This document shows, one piece after another, positions 13,818 to 29,000 of a DNA stretch of 64,000 bases (position 1 is its first letter; each line of letters begins with the position of its first letter). Source of the stretch: Montifringilla adamsi (Eukaryota; Chordata; Aves; Passeriformes; Passeridae). Made by a program: the position numbers and the translations under genes. The stretch covers positions 12,478,162-12,542,161 of the forward strand of contig JAGGNK010006559.1 in NCBI GenBank assembly GCA_017590115.1. The letters run 5' to 3'. The notes under the pieces are model-generated. The model made no database searches. It was given only the letters and a program-made list of their open reading frames with translations, and was not told where the DNA came from.

Positions 13818-14087
13818 TCAGTAGTTTGTTCCACACCAGCTATTTACCTTTTTGGTGCTTACATAAAGCACCAAACTGACTATAATATATTCCTTGGTTT
13901 CTTCCAACCATACAAACTCAACACAGACTTTACCCTCTGAATCTGCATAGTCTGCAGTATAGATATGACCCATGTAGTCATAAAGGCCAGATGACTTGGT
14001 AGACAATTCCATGTGGACTGGAGCACTAAAACACCAGAAGGGCTTTCCAGTTTCATCCAAGAGAGTCAGATCCATCACAAAGCAGTC
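13818..14087 (-). CDS. FBXO15: FBXO15 coding exon 10 (terminal)
   Basis: Residues 393-481 and the TGA stop (13820-13818). It contains VMDLTLLDETGKPFWCFSAP, then VEFVWLEETKEYIIVSLVLY, and ends NSWCGTNY. Human has MMDVTLLDEHGKPFWCFSSP, VELVWIRETEEYLIVNLVLY and NHWFGTEY. The acceptor is GTGTTTGTAG. Confidence 0.96.
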   Translation of the reverse strand, partial: DCFVMDLTLLDETGKPFWCFSAPVHMELSTKSSGLYDYMGHIYTADYADSEGKVCVEFVWLEETKEYIIVSLVLYVSTKKVNSWCGTNY

Positions 14088-17000
14088 CTACAAACACAAG
14101 CAGAAGAGATTTCCCTATGTCATGGCACAGTAAGTAGATCTGTCCCTGATTTTAGAAGACATATCAATGGTTCAGAGAGTTTTGTACAAAGGCTAAAACC
14201 TCAAAATAAAATTGATAGTGCTTCATTGACCTACTGCAACAAAAACTTACTTAGAGGTTTCCCACAGAAATCGAAATTGCAACCTACACACATCAAACAC
14301 TGTGCTGCAGAAGGTACCACTGCCAAACCATATCAGACATTACTTCTTTTTAACATTTTTAAGGCCTTAACATCTGTTTTTCTCAACTATTAGTTATTTT
14401 ACCATTCAAATAATGATAGTCCCTTCAATATGAGAAAGCAACCTAAGTTTAAAGTCGGCTACTATACTTGTGTGAATGCAGCAATGTTTGCAAAGATACT
14501 CAGGGACCACCCAAGGCAGTACGCACACAATTACCCTTCCAAGCCAGCTGTATACAGTACTCTTTGAAAGGCTCACAGCTTCAGTTCCCAAAAAAGGTAA
14601 TATTAATAACCTTGATGTAATTCCTCCTCTTACAAATTCTTGAAAATGTTTCTTTACAAGATTACACAACTAGATAATTTAGAAATGTTAATGCCAATTC
14701 CTTGGTCTTTGCAAACTGATAGTTTCACATATCCCTTGGAAGCATAGCAGTAATGTGTCATTGTTAGTATCAGCTGTTCCTTATTCTCATGAGTTCTGAA
14801 TCATTAAATGAATCAAATTATCTTAATTATGTTGTATCAGTGCTCCAAAAGCATAAACAAACGAACACCACATACTCCATGCCAAAAAAATTCATTTGGA
14901 ATGCTTTATTTCTCTGTACTACATAGTTGTGCTTCTGTTGCTCTAACATTGCTTTCACTATTACTTTACTTCAATCAAACAACACAAGGGCAGATGGCAC
15001 AAACATGAGGCAATATGATACACACAGTTTCCCTAAGCTTTTTACTGTAGTCTATGCTGGAAATAAAAAATTCAAACCAAACCTAATGATGGTGTAATAA
15101 ACTTATATGAGCTGCAGAATCACTGGTAACAAGAAAGAATCACTATTTTCTGGTCTGACAACTTGCATATAAAAGGTCAATTATGAAAAGTAAAGTGGGG
15201 TGGTGCTGTGTGGTGGGATGGTGGAGTCTTCCCATGCATTTCTGTCCTGGTTCTGGTCAGGATCAGGTTAATTTTTGCAGTAGCCAGGAGGGAGCATGGC
15301 TAAGACAGGGAGGTTGTTCTATATCACCTCACCTCATTTCCAGGGGCAAGGAAAGGGCTTTCTTCTCCCTTTGCTCCACATTGAGCATTTGCATACGAAT
15401 CACTCCCCTGTCTTGTACATTCTTGTTATTAATATTATTGCTGCTACTCTCCACTTTCTTATCTCATTGCTGCTTCCAGTAAACTGCTCTTTTCTCAACC
15501 TTGATCTTTACCTTTTGTGCCTCCAGTTCTCCTCTCCAGCCCAACACAGGGGAGAGGAAGTGGAAAGCAAGCCAGTGGAGTGTGATTTGGAGTGGTTACA
15601 GTGAGAATATTAAATTGGAGAATACCATTCCTAAGCCATGACAATTTCCAACTACCTGTACTTCAGCAATTAATTTTTTATTAAAAAACCCAGAAGTGCC
15701 AAGAAAGTTTTCAGGTTTTTTAGTTTTCTTTAGAGTATTAAACAAAATTAAAATAAATTCAAAGTAATGGAATGTCCTGCTTCTGTGGCTGATATTATTC
15801 TTCACATGCTTTAAGAATTTTAGACTTAGGGTAAAAACCACACTGAATTAAACCCACAGCTATATGCTGACATGTTCCATCTGTCATCACAAAAGGAGGG
15901 GTTTAAAAAAATCACTGTATTCTTTATTTTGCCCTAGAAACAAATATTCAATATAATTTATGCTATAAGCACATAGGAGAAAGACTAAAACTGAAACAAC
16001 TAAACACTACAGCCATAGCTCTGTGTTTCCTCTGACAGGTAACTTCCTAAATTCTTATGTACTACTCAGGATTTTTTTCAGTAAAAAAAAAATAGATTCT
16101 GCCAAGCAGCTGTTAATCCTATAGAATCACAGAATTATTTGGGTTAGAAGGGACCTTTATAAGTTATCTAATTCCAACTCCCCTGCCTCACCATGCTCAG
16201 CATGGAGAAATAATTTTTTAGCTTTTTTTTTTCCCCCCCAATGTCCAGTTTAAATCCACCCTCTTTTAAAAAAGTTTAAAAACATTGTCCCTTGTTTCAT
16301 CACTACAAGCCTTGGTAAAAAAAACTCTCATTTTATCAAACAGTATTCTATTCCACATTTAAACAGGATTGGCAGAAGCAATAGTTTTATTCATTCTGAG
16401 AGTTTTTTTTTTTTCAAAAGAAGCGCTGAAATTGAATCAAATGTTGAACTAGATGATTTTGCAGTAGGGTTTAAATTATATTCATCAGAATTTTCACAAC
16501 TTCTGAAACATTCATGCTGATACAGTACATTTAAAAATATGTGCCTTCACCACTACTACAAAAGCTACAAAACTTCTCTGAATCTTTGGAATTCTTTTAG
16601 GAATTTTATCCAATAGAATGTGTGAGCATTCCTCTAAAAATAAAGAGTTCATCTAGCTGACTGATGTACCTGACTGGAGCTAGGTGCTGACTATGTGGAT
16701 GTGGACTGTAGTTTCTGTGTCCACTGGCATTTTAACATGCCCCAGCAGTTCCTAACTTTCACTGCATATACAGCACAAAACTGCAGAGTATTTCCCCAGA
16801 GGTTCAAGGCTTATTGCTCGCCAAAAAAAAACCGATCACCCAACCAAAAAACCAAACCAAAAGAAACAAAAAACATAAAACAAAAAAGTAACACTCTCAC
16901 ACCAAATTTAAAAAAAAAAATCTTCACAAAAAGTACATCTGTAGTACATTTTTTTGTCTGGCATTTCCAACCGAGCTGGCCAGTCACAGCATCTTTGCTG

Positions 17001-20000
17001 AGAGGAAAGCACTGGAGTAATTACACAGAGATAATGGGTCTATTATGCAATCCAGACTCTATGAGAGAAAGAGAAAATTCTTTTCCTCAAAATTTACTTT
17101 TTTTTCAATATTGGAATAGAGGTTTTGTCCAGTTACATACAGCTTCTACAAATCAAAAGACTGTTTAAAAATTAGCCTATTTAGGATGCACAAATATAAT
17201 TCTGTTTTGAGGTAAGCATATCCAGAAACAAAAATATTTCTGACCTTTACACTGCCTTTAAACACATCTGTTTCCCAGCATATGCCAAGTGTCCCAACAA
17301 TAGGCAAGTGCTTCCTATTATCCTTTAAGTTCACAACTCTGAGCCTCAGGTATCCATTTTCAATGTCACCTGAAAATATAAACAATATACAACATTACAG
17401 CAGTATAAATCAAATTCAGCCCAAGTACACTGTCAATGTTCTCTTGTCTTCTTTCCATGTCTTTTTCTTCCCACTCACCAATAAAGACCCTGGCATACAC
17501 CAATAGCTAAATATCAAGCACTTTAAAGAAAAATTAAGTTGCAGTTTGGAGCTTTGGTTCTGTGATCCACAGTAGAAACTGCAGATAAAAATTATTTTGT
17601 ATTTTTTTTGTATAAAAATAGGAATGCCACCTAAAGAACTTACACAAGGATGCAAGAGTAAATTTCACATTCAGCCTTTGAATTTCATGCCACCAGTTCC
17701 TCCATCACTTTCCATTCCCCAGAAGTAAAGTTCAACACTAACACACAATAAAACAATGAGCTACCTCCCCAACCTTTTTTTTTTTTTCAAGTTATTTAAA
17801 TCTCTCAGCTCTGACTGGAAACTCAAATAACCCAATTCAAAGGATATACAGATAACTATTCCTCCTTAGAAAAGATAATGCATCATTTAAATTGACACGC
17901 AGTATGATTTGATTTGAATCAAGTTTTGAAATTATGGATTTTTTTCATTTTTTTAAATAGCTTTCCAAGGCCCCTGGGGTTTTTTTTTGGCAGAATTACT
18001 ATGATTTGTGATTTTTTTATTACTACATATAACCATATTTCTTTGGAATCTCTTCCTCTCCTCTCAAAAGAGATTGGCATTTTTTCATTTTTTTTTTCCT
18101 TTGCTACCAGAAAAGGAAAGTTAACCAGGGAATCCAACAGTCTAATTATAACTAGTAAACATGATCTGATTACACAGGAAAGTGAAAATAAAAGCATCAC
18201 ATCATGACACAAGCAGATTTCTTGGTAGGACATCCCTTAAACAAGTTTCCTTGAACAACAGATACCCTCTCAAAAAAAGCACAACAAAAGCACTAGAAGA
18301 AAGTACCAGGCCCTTGCAGGAGATAGATACAAAGGGAGAGAAGGATTCCCAGGAACATAATGCTTGTCAAGATCCAGTAGCAGGTCCTGCATGGTAAGGT
18401 AACAAGTGAAGGGGCTTGCAGAGATTTAAGATGCAAGTGACGGAAGAGAAAAAAGGCAGAAGTGTTTTGCCTGTGATTCTCCTTCAATCAAGCCCAAAAT
18501 AGCAGAATGAGGCTACAGACAGAAGCAACATCAGAAAGGCTGGCTGTGAGTTCAATGGCTGCATCCAGCATGAAGTGGCAGCAAAACCTCTGCTTGGTGG
18601 CTACTTGAAGCAGATAGTTGGAGGCAGTGATGGAGAAAGAAAGCCCACACTTTAACACAGAGGCCAAAAACTTCTCAGAATTGGTACTGTAGAGCTAAGC
18701 AACTCCCAAGATACAGCTGGCCACAAACCAATACTGGAAAGGCATCACTCACCAGTGGGGAGTCCAAAGAACACTTATTCTGGAAAGGAAGCAGCCCAAC
18801 CCATGACAGAGAGCAATAGCTGCAGGTTTTTCAGTACAGATACTGTTTGGAATAGGAGTGTGAATACAGTGAACCCAACATGACTATGTCCAGGAAATAT
18901 TTTATAGGAAATACTTTGTATAGTTGAAGGAAAATGCAGTCCTTCAAACTGTGATACTCACTGTCCTTGCAGTGAAGTGCAAAAGAAATCAGTGAGGAAA
19001 TTGTAAGCAGAATTCATTTCCAGGATCCAGCTCAAAGTAGAAAAGGCTGTAAGTTGACACCTGTCCAAGTGGTTCAGTTCCAAAACCTCAATAAATCAAA
19101 ATCAATGACAAAATTTCATTCAAGGTAAAAATATCTTATTGAAATAGTTTACTGACTAACCACTGAAAGTCTGCATTTAAAGTTGAGCTTTTATACAAGA
19201 AGCTTGAAAACATCAGTCAACAAGTATTTTTCCAAAAGGACTACTTGGTTATGCACAATTCCAATCTGAATGGAATGGCTATTTCTCTTACTCATTCAGA
19301 TCAAATGAAGTTTTAATGGAATAAAAATGGATTGAAAACAGCGTTCTTCTGCTAATAAATTAATGAAGCCAGGATATCACTACTATTGCATGGCATTAAT
19401 ACACTACTGCTAGATACATCATCTGGCTATGATGTGTTGCAGTTACTCCTTAACTCTAGCCAGAATGGAAATAGGCCATAGATCAGGAATCTGAAGGCTA
19501 ATTATTAATGGGTTGGTTAATCCAGACTTTGTTTTTTTTAATATAAAAGCTCCATTGCAGTCCTCTCATTCAGGAGGAAAGAAAAGCCTGCCTAGAAACA
19601 AGCGAGAAATTGAAGGCTAAGTACTGAAATCTCCCCTTCCCCAAGCCAGTCAGAAGAGAAAATGAAATTAAAGGGCAGGTTAAGCTATGTTAAACATATG
19701 AACAGAAACATAGAGGAAGCAAATTGAACATGGCTTTCTTCAGTCTGAGTCAGACTTTGTTTCATTGTCCCCTTATAATATCTCTAGTCCTTCATTTATG
19801 CAAGACACGCAGAGCAGCAAAGCAGCAGAGTAAGTTATAGTGAACAAATATTTCCAAATGAAGGTAATACCAACAAAGAGAACATATACCATGTAGACAA
19901 ACCTCAGGGGAAAGAAACAAATAGACCAATAGTTTCAAAGCACTTATTCTAGCTAAAAGCCAAGGAAGTTTGTTTTGCTAACCAAGCCTTGGTTGCAAGT

Positions 20001-23000
20001 TGTCATTTGATTGGTATTTTCAGAGGAAAAGCTGTGCTTAACACTAATTCAAGTGCCAACAACCAACCTTACCACAGTGAAATGGTTACTTAAACTTGCA
20101 AATCAATTTTCAAGGTCAAGCAAAACATTTCAAATGCCTAATATAAAATTTTACAAACAAATCTTAAAAGTTCTCTAAAAACACAAAAATCAAACCTTGC
20201 ATTTTGCAAGCACAACACATCAGTTTACATCAACAAGAAATTACATTGAAAAGTGAAAGCTTAAACTACCATGTGGCTACAAAGCTGTGCTTAAAAAGTT
20301 GAAAACCTAGGTAAATACATTTTAAAAACATTTATTAAGAAGTTGGATTCATGGCTTCTGGGAGTCATATGAAAAGCCTGTCATAACTTCCTGAAAACAT
20401 GGAAAGTTTTCTAAATATTTTCAATTCAGTTACACAGCATTTAACATATTCACCCTATAGTACCTGTCAATGACATCATGTTACTAATTCTGTTTACATG
20501 AAAGGGAGCATAAAATAAAATGCTAAACCCCAACCAAAACAGTGGCAAAACAGCTAGTTACTGCAATGCAAGTATAGTAAGAGGAAAAAAAAAAATCTGT
20601 AGCCGTATACATTCCATCTGCTTCGTCCAATGAAGTGTGACATAACCTTTTCTAATTTAAAATTAAGAATTCTGCAAAATGAATGGAAAATGGGGCAGCA
20701 AAATTAAGCACAATATTAATAGATACTAGCAAAAAGCCCACAAAAATTGATCTTGGACAAATAAATCAGTTATTCTGCAAAATACAAATGGGCATTCTCT
20801 GGTAACCTAGGAATGCCTAAAGCTTCCTACTGAAAACCAATCAATAAGTAAAACAACAGTACTAGCTGACAACTGGTATGTGCCTCAAGTTGTGGAAACT
20901 GCCATGGGCATGTCACATCTGTAATTTAAAATAAAACTGGACTGCGTAGAGAATTTTCAGAAATAGCAAGACTTCCCAGTATGCTGCAGGACTTCCATGC
21001 TTCAGAATCCTCTCAGAGGATGGGACAAAGCATACTATTAGAATGGAACCTAAAAACAAAACACAAACCATCAAACGTAACCAGTTTGGATAAACCTGGC
21101 CACATTCAGCAATACCATGTTCACCAGAATGAGAAAAATGAATAAAAAATCACAAGGAAAAATGTGACAGCAGACAGCCATATGCTGCCTCACTACACCT
21201 TTTTGGAGGCAGTCAAGCATTTTCCAAAAGGAATTATTGTGCAAGCACATGGAAGGGACTAGATGACAAATGAGCTTATTGTCGGCAGAACCATGGCTTC
21301 AGCTGTCTGGTGTCCTTTGAGACCAGAATCTGGTGGCTACCACACTGCTGAAGGTCACAAAACCAAAGCCATTCAGAAAACACTTGTGAATGTAACACAG
21401 CTTCTGTAACTTGCAAAGTGAGATGGCATCACAACTGTAGCTCATGGACATTTGCTTCTATTTGCATAATCATAAGGTTAATCTTTGTGGAAGAAGCTTC
21501 TAAGCAGCAAGAAAGTGACACCAAGAAAGGAAGTATGCCACGTAATACTTTTTCTTGTGCAACTATATTGCTAGGAGCGTAACATTTTCATTTTAGAAAA
21601 CAAAACGTGATATTCAGCTAAACAAGAAAAACCAACACAATCCCAAAAACCCAATCCTCTGGCCAATTTTGAGAAGATTTTTTTTTGAGAACATAAAGAG
21701 GACTCTTGTACTACACAACACTTCATGTAAGATTTCTTGCTATACGCATAGACTTTCACTGAAGTTTTATCCTTAGAAGTATTCTTTTAATTCAAGCTTG
21801 GTGCTTTTCTAGAATCTCAAAACATGCATATTTCAGGTTCAAGGATTACAACGCTCCACGCTGCACAAGGCTGCAGTCTAAATGACAGTTCTTGGAATCA
21901 CCAAATACAAATGAGAAAAACCAAACCAAATCACGGCAAAATTCTGCAGCCCTGCAAAAGAACTCACGCCTGACAACAGCGCCCTCTACTGACAGAAAAC
22001 AATATGTTCTGAAATCCACGCTGCTCAGGAGTTATTTTCAAAAAGAAATACCGAGGAGCAATAATTAATTCACAGTACTTAATTCTAAATAAAACTAATG
22101 ACAGTGTTTAATTCTAATATTTATTCCGTCTCTGCTTACATAAAGACAGCTGGGTAGCTTAGGAAGTTATGATGAACGTAACTTCAAAAGAGAGATCACC
22201 CATGTATTTTTCAATACCCCAGTAAAATTATGAATTTGGGTTGCATGAGAACAACAGGAATGGTCAATCACGTCTCATGGAAAGAACTGCTGAGAACAGA
22301 ATGAAGAAGCAGAAGAAGACTGAAATTGTTTTCCACACAATGAAAGTATGTCAAAACAGGCAACCTTTAAGCTCACCAAAAAAACCCCAAAAATCTTAAA
22401 GTTCACAGAAACTTCTACAAATATATCTATATATTTAATCTCTCTGTGCACCCAAAGTATACTAGCGGAGAATTTTACAGAAACAAGATTCCAAAATGTA
22501 TGAGGACAAACCACCTCTCCTTTATAAAATACAAGTGAAAGAAACATCAAAGTGCACCAAGAAGTGTGCCAGTGCATTATTAATGTAGCTGAAAGAAAAG
22601 ACCCTGAAAATCTGCAGAATTTGTGTCCCAGGCTGACATGGTGTCAGTGTAACAGCGGGCAGACTTCTGACAGAGCCGGCTTAGGACACCACACAAAGCA
22701 CCATGCAGATATAAAGAAACCACGCCACAAACAGAAAGATAGCTTACTCTTAAAATGCCATTGAAGTTTCACCCCTTAAAACAGAGAAAATGGATATAAG
22801 AAGGAAAGACGTAACAGCAGGGATAATTTTTAAAACAGACATTGCTCCATCAACTTTACGTTTTCTGCAGAAGAGGCACTTGAAGGATCCACACAGGTAC
22901 ATGCAGTTCCTGCCATGAAGATCAAGATGCAGGCTGTAGTCATGCAGTCCATATTCTGAGTCAATATCATCCAGTAAAGGTTTATTAGGTGGAGGAGCAT

Positions 23001-26000
23001 ATTGACTTGAAAAAAAAAATAAAGAGAATTTAGGAAGTGGGGGATGACTTAGTAAAGATATAACACATAGGCATACATTGAGACTGTCATCTTAAGACAA
23101 TTTTCAAATCAAACATCTCTAGTTCATCATGCTTCTTTTAAGGTAATACAGTGTCTAATACTGCTTATCAGCTATTCAGCCTTGCCAAAGGCAGAAAATA
23201 CAGCAGTCAACTTTAAAAGGTACATCTGTTAAACTTCAGAACACGGACTTGTCTACGAGAAAGAAAAAAGCATCAGCCTAACTACAAATCTCTAAGTACA
23301 CTAGCTCTAGAAACTTCTCTGAAATAGCAAATATTGAAATAATTTTTGCCTGTGCCTGACTAAATAACCACTGCACACAAGTGACCTAAAGAGACCACAT
23401 GACAGAGGCCACTGAGCAACTTCTACATAGGATTCAACTTGGTATTAAGGAAGATGGCGTTAAATCTTACATTCTGTGTGAGAAGAGCTACACTAAGTTA
23501 TGGTGGGCATTTAAGACTCCTGTATCTACTGTTGTAGATACAACAGTATCTGACAAGAAAGCTGAGTGGGAAATAAGTTTCCCAAATACTATTCTGAAGC
23601 TTAAAAAGTTCATATTTTTAAACAGTTTACAATGGATAAACATGTATTATACTATATAGTGCAATACACACATATACAAACACTTCATAGGAACCCAGCT
23701 ACTTTCTCAATAGGACTAAAAGATTACTGCAGGCACCTCACCAGTTTACCAGAGCTTTCTTCCCACTCCTACACAGCCAAAGATTACTTCCCTACTTCCT
23801 GAAATGTCTCTCTCTTTTCTTTCTGTTTCAGATAGAAACAGGAAATAAGAAGACTGCTTGTGAAAAAGCAGAAAGTATGTGCAGTGTATTTCTAACATTC
23901 TCAATACAGAAAGTACCAGAACACTTGTAGAACTAAATTATCTCCTTAACAGCATAACAATGGCAATATTTTAGTATGAAAATGCTTCTACAATTTTGTA
24001 TTCAGTTACTATAACTGTTGCTTATATTAAACAAGAATGGTTAATTACTGCCTAAATATAAACCTCTTACAAGCAGCCAATTTTAACTGTAAAACTCAAA
24101 GCTTTATTCAAAAGGTTATCTTTATTACACACAAAGGAAAACCAAACTTACACAGTAGCAGAACCCAAAATGCTTCTCTCAAGAAGTTGATTATAATGAA
24201 GATTCGCCATAACAAAAGCAATTTCATTTTTCTCCTGAAAAGTTAATTAAAGTAGATGTATTTTCATCTGGAAATTCTTTTTCTCACAAGGTCTTTCTGA
24301 GCATTAAAATTCATAGATAAATGCTGCTGCCTATTACTCTGCCAATTACTACAATAATGTTAGTAATGGCTTGCTTTAACATTTGGACTCCTAAAACCTT
24401 TACTGTCTTTTCAGAAGAGTACAGAATATATATAAAAGATTGCAGCATTTTTGTATTATGGGGGAAGAGAGGGAAGCTAGCTATGCCAAGGCAAAAATTA
24501 TGAGAGCAATCCAAGAATTGTACTTCCCTAGCTTCTACTTACCACTTTAAAAAAGATACCTGAACAGAATCAAACAGCACTTACTCCCAACTACTGAAGC
24601 ATCAAGTTTATTTTCATGTGTAAGGAACTATTTCCAAAGAGGGCTAATATCAGTGAGGAATACAGAATTATTCAATAGAATTTGTGAATTTCAAAGTAAA
24701 AATTGTGTCTTCACCAGATTATTTACTCCTGGGAAAACATTAAAAACATAACCTTCTATAGTCAAAGAAAACATCTATGTGAAAACTAGAGACAGAGGCA
24801 CGTATTTACTTCAAGAACACAGAATGCTAGGATTACAGGTTTTTTCTTTAAATGCATTTTTTAAATCCTACATTTACAAACACCTAAGTCATTAGGAAAA
24901 TTAGTCACTGCCACAAGTCTATTACTCTCCTGAAATATGGGCAACTATTTTCATCTCTCTGGGTTGCCACAAAATTACATCCTCTATTCAAACTTTTGGC
25001 TTTTTAACTACTCCTGTATTTTCATAGTGCAAAATTACTGCTATAAAGGACTTAACTAGGGAGATCTATCAATCACATAATTTCTCACAGTCTTTCTCTA
25101 TCCAAATACCAGGAGGCCCACGTAACCTGCCCTTGGTTTCTGTTATGCAGCTATGTGCAAAAAAACAAGATGTGTGGCATTTACAATTATTACACCCACT
25201 GACACTTAACTACCTCGAATCACTCTGCCTACACAGAGAATAAGAACTGCTGTTCAGAAAAGCAAGCAGGGACAATATACTAGAGTGAAGCACTTGATTC
25301 TTAACAACTGTGTGGAACTTGGTTATGTTTGAACCATTTCCAGGTGCTGAAAGAGCTCTCTTTCCAAGCATGGATGGGACCAATGCACAAGCAAGACCAC
25401 AGAGCCAACAATACAGGGACACCAGTCTACAAAACTTCTGAAGATAGAAGAGAAATGGCTGTTCATTTAGCAGAGCTTTTCACAGATTGAAACAACCTGT
25501 AACAGGTTTGTGCCGGTCAGGCAGTCTCAAGTTTTCTAGGAAATGGACTTTCACTCTTATCTTTGAGTAAGAGTGAAAGAAATAGTCCTTCTGCAGTTTT
25601 AAACATTGCCTCTGGTGATTGTGCACATTTGAGGCACCATGTTTGCAGCTGGAAATTAGACACAACTTTGAGGAACTGCTCACAGCCTCCTTGAGGAAGT
25701 TCCTTGCCAGTGCCAAATAACCTAAGTTGACGTCAATAGCATCAGAGGTCCCAGTGCATTCCATGCAAAGATGTAGATTCCTTTTGCGTAGTTTACTTCA
25801 CATGTGCTGCACTGCCCTCTAAAGACATTCATCTCTGCACCCACCCTACACAGGCTAACTGCTTAACTTAGACTCTTAATACCAAGAATTTAATATCCCC
25901 AAAAGGGCAGGATTTACAGTATTTCTACTGCTGGAGCAGAATACAGCTACCTGGTGATGTAGATTAAAGCTAAGTTGCCATGTAGGAACTCATCACTTGG

Positions 26001-29000
26001 AGTGATATGGACAGGTAATGGCATGAATCACAGGAAGAAGCACTTCTCAAACCATTATATTAAAAATTACCCTAGGATATCAAACTTGGGCACGTGAAGA
26101 CTGCAAAATAAGTAAAATTGAACACAGTATCTAACACAGAATGATACATGACTGATCTTTTAATTAGAAGTGGTTTTTTTTAATGCACATATACTCCAGC
26201 AACAGCTATTTAGAATACAATAAGTCATCCACTTACTGTCCCTACATGTGTTTTGTAGTTACTAGTTTAGACAAGATGCTTCAAAATCCAAAGGGGAAAA
26301 AAAAAAACATTAAAAAACCCCCTCCCCAAACCCAAACTACAAGCCAAAAAAAAAAAAAATTTTTTTTCTTCAGATAATAGTAAAATACTGAAGCAAAATG
26401 TTATCTTACCTTCCAAGTTCCTACTAACAGTCCTGGACTCAGACTGAAGAGCTGGACAAGGTCATCAGCACCAACCACTACACTATTTTCAGTCAGGTTA
26501 GCAAGATGGTACTCAGCAATCAAGGAAAATCGACGAGGTCTTTGAAAAGAACACACAGAATGTAGCAACAAGGTTATGTCTCCTCATTCATGTAAAAGTT
26601 CAGCCTAGTTACATGTTTAACTCTGAAGTCTGACCAGCAGCACATGATGAAAATGGTTTGAAAGCATTTAGCATGCAGAGTCATAAACTATTCATTTGAG
26701 CAACTACAGTGTACTAGCAAGATCTCAACCCCTAACAAGGTAAGAAACAAAAAACACTATATGATCTTGTAAAATACACTCTAAGAAAGAAGAACTTATG
26801 TGCAGGCCCAATTTTTCAAAATACCCATTTACTCTACAATTTGTTTTTGAGATTTTATTGATACTAGATGGAATCACTGAACACTTATCACCGTGAAGCA
26901 AAATTTAAAGGAAAGGATCAAGTTGTACATATAATGAATTAAAAGTTGGTGTTACGGGAAGCTTTCCTTTTTTAAAATTTTTTTTTCTATATTTTACCTA
27001 TAATTAAAGCCATTTAGCTCCAAAAGACTCTTATATTTAAGTTCGTGGACATTCTTATTAACTAATGACACATTAAAAAAAAGAGCAAAAAGTAGAGTTT
27101 ACATTACCTATTCACAATGAAGAAAGAAGTTTTTCTAAAATCCTTTTCAGACTTAGGTTCTTACTATATTCAAAACAGTTCCTAGGTTTCCGTATGATAT
27201 CACTGTAGTATCACCTACAACTACACACTGAACACTGCGTGGGATGGGGCATCCACAACCTTCCCAGACAACCTGTCCCAGTATCCCACCACCCTCACAG
27301 TAAAAAATTTCATCCTAATCAATATCAACCCTTTCCATCTTTAAGTCAATCAGGCCTGTCCCTGCACTTACAGTCTTAACAATGACATACTGAAACTGGT
27401 GAATCCACTGCCTTCATCTATAGTCACTATTTGTAAAAACCTGTAACTCTGTGAAATAAGTACATCAATTGCCTGCAAGCTTTCTTTTTTATTTTCTACA
27501 TATGAATCATCGTCTTGGTAAAACAACTACATTTCCTACATAATTTGACTGCAAGACTTGTTCAGCTAACTTTAAACAAAAGCTTCTCTTGATTTATTTA
27601 TTTTTTAAGTAAATACTTTTCTTCTGGTTGAGGAACTCGGTGTTTTGTAGGTGAACAATTCTCTCTTTTCAGAGCTCTATGGCTAGGGGCTTTGTATAAG
27701 AAGCATGTAGCTGACACTGCACCTACTGTACACATAGGCCCAGATGTGTGCTAAACTCCTGGACAGCAAACAAATACCTCAAATAGACACTTGTCATTTA
27801 AATATATTTTTAGAATGTAATGACAAAAACCATTGTACATATTTAAGTTAAAAAACAAGGGACATGCTGTGGACTGTGTGACTTTATATGCATATACTGA
27901 AGATTGCATGCATAGTTAAACACCTAAATTCACACACACACCTACCAGACAGAAAATAAATTTTAACAACATGGATTACCTGACTGTAGCCACATAAATA
28001 CTGAGGAACTTTTCCAAGCTAAATTTCTCACAATAAATTCTCCTGGATTTACATTTTTCTTTCATGCTTATTTGTGTCTATACCTTAGATTCAGCTTTCC
28101 AAGTCAGGACCTATCAGTCTGCATATCACATGCCAATAGCTACATTAACCTGTGAATTAATGTCATAAGCTTGCTGGATTATACTATTTCTTGCTGAAAA
28201 ACTCTACCAAAGAAGAGAAGAACGAAGAAGGAAACACTGCAGGGAGGCTTTCTAATGAAGAGTTAACTTATTGAGTCAAACAAATGTCAGATAGGTTGTA
28301 TAGACACATTATCAACCAGTTGCACCCAAAAAATCCTCAAAAATCCTATGTTAAAACTCACCCATTCTTGTTGGGAGGTATGCTTTGGTCAGGAAGCAAT
28401 GGTGTAACTCCAAACAGTTTTAGGGTTGACAGCATGTCTAAGCATGGCCAGTCTATACCATGCCAAAGTACGGTAACAGATGTGTCCTTAAATGACAGGT
28501 TTGGCTTCTCTACTACATGTTCTTTTCCATTTTTGTCCTTTAGAACAATTATCCAACTCAACCCAGAGACTCTGTTATTTAGGAATTGAGAAGAGAGAGG
28601 GGTGTTTAAAAACAAATTCCCAAAGTGATAAAACCTAAACTGTGCTTTCAACAGAATTTTTAAATTTCTACTAGCTGCTACTTATGTTCCTCAGTTTCAG
28701 TCATTTATAGATTATCATTGTATCTTCCCATTATGATATACATTTTTTAGCTCTAATTCTATACCCCCCCACATCATTGTATTTTGTACACTACTCTCAA
28801 GTAAAACTTTGTCACAAGGCATTGCTTACTTCATAGCTTCTTTGTTTTTACATGGAAGACCTGTATAAGGATCTAGAAATTTAACAAGCCGCATTACTCT
28901 AGCTTTGAAGGCAGATGTTTGTTTGAAGATGTATTCTTTCTTCCAGTACCCAGGCTTTTTATCATGTACAGCAGCACAGGCCAAAGAGACATTTTCTGTT

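Noticed and set aside
25210..25764. Two minus-strand frames in FBXO15 intron 6
   Set aside because: Searched as candidates for the missing exon between GLLVGTWK and QYAPPPNK; neither fits. The real exon is the 83-nt one at 24152-24234.
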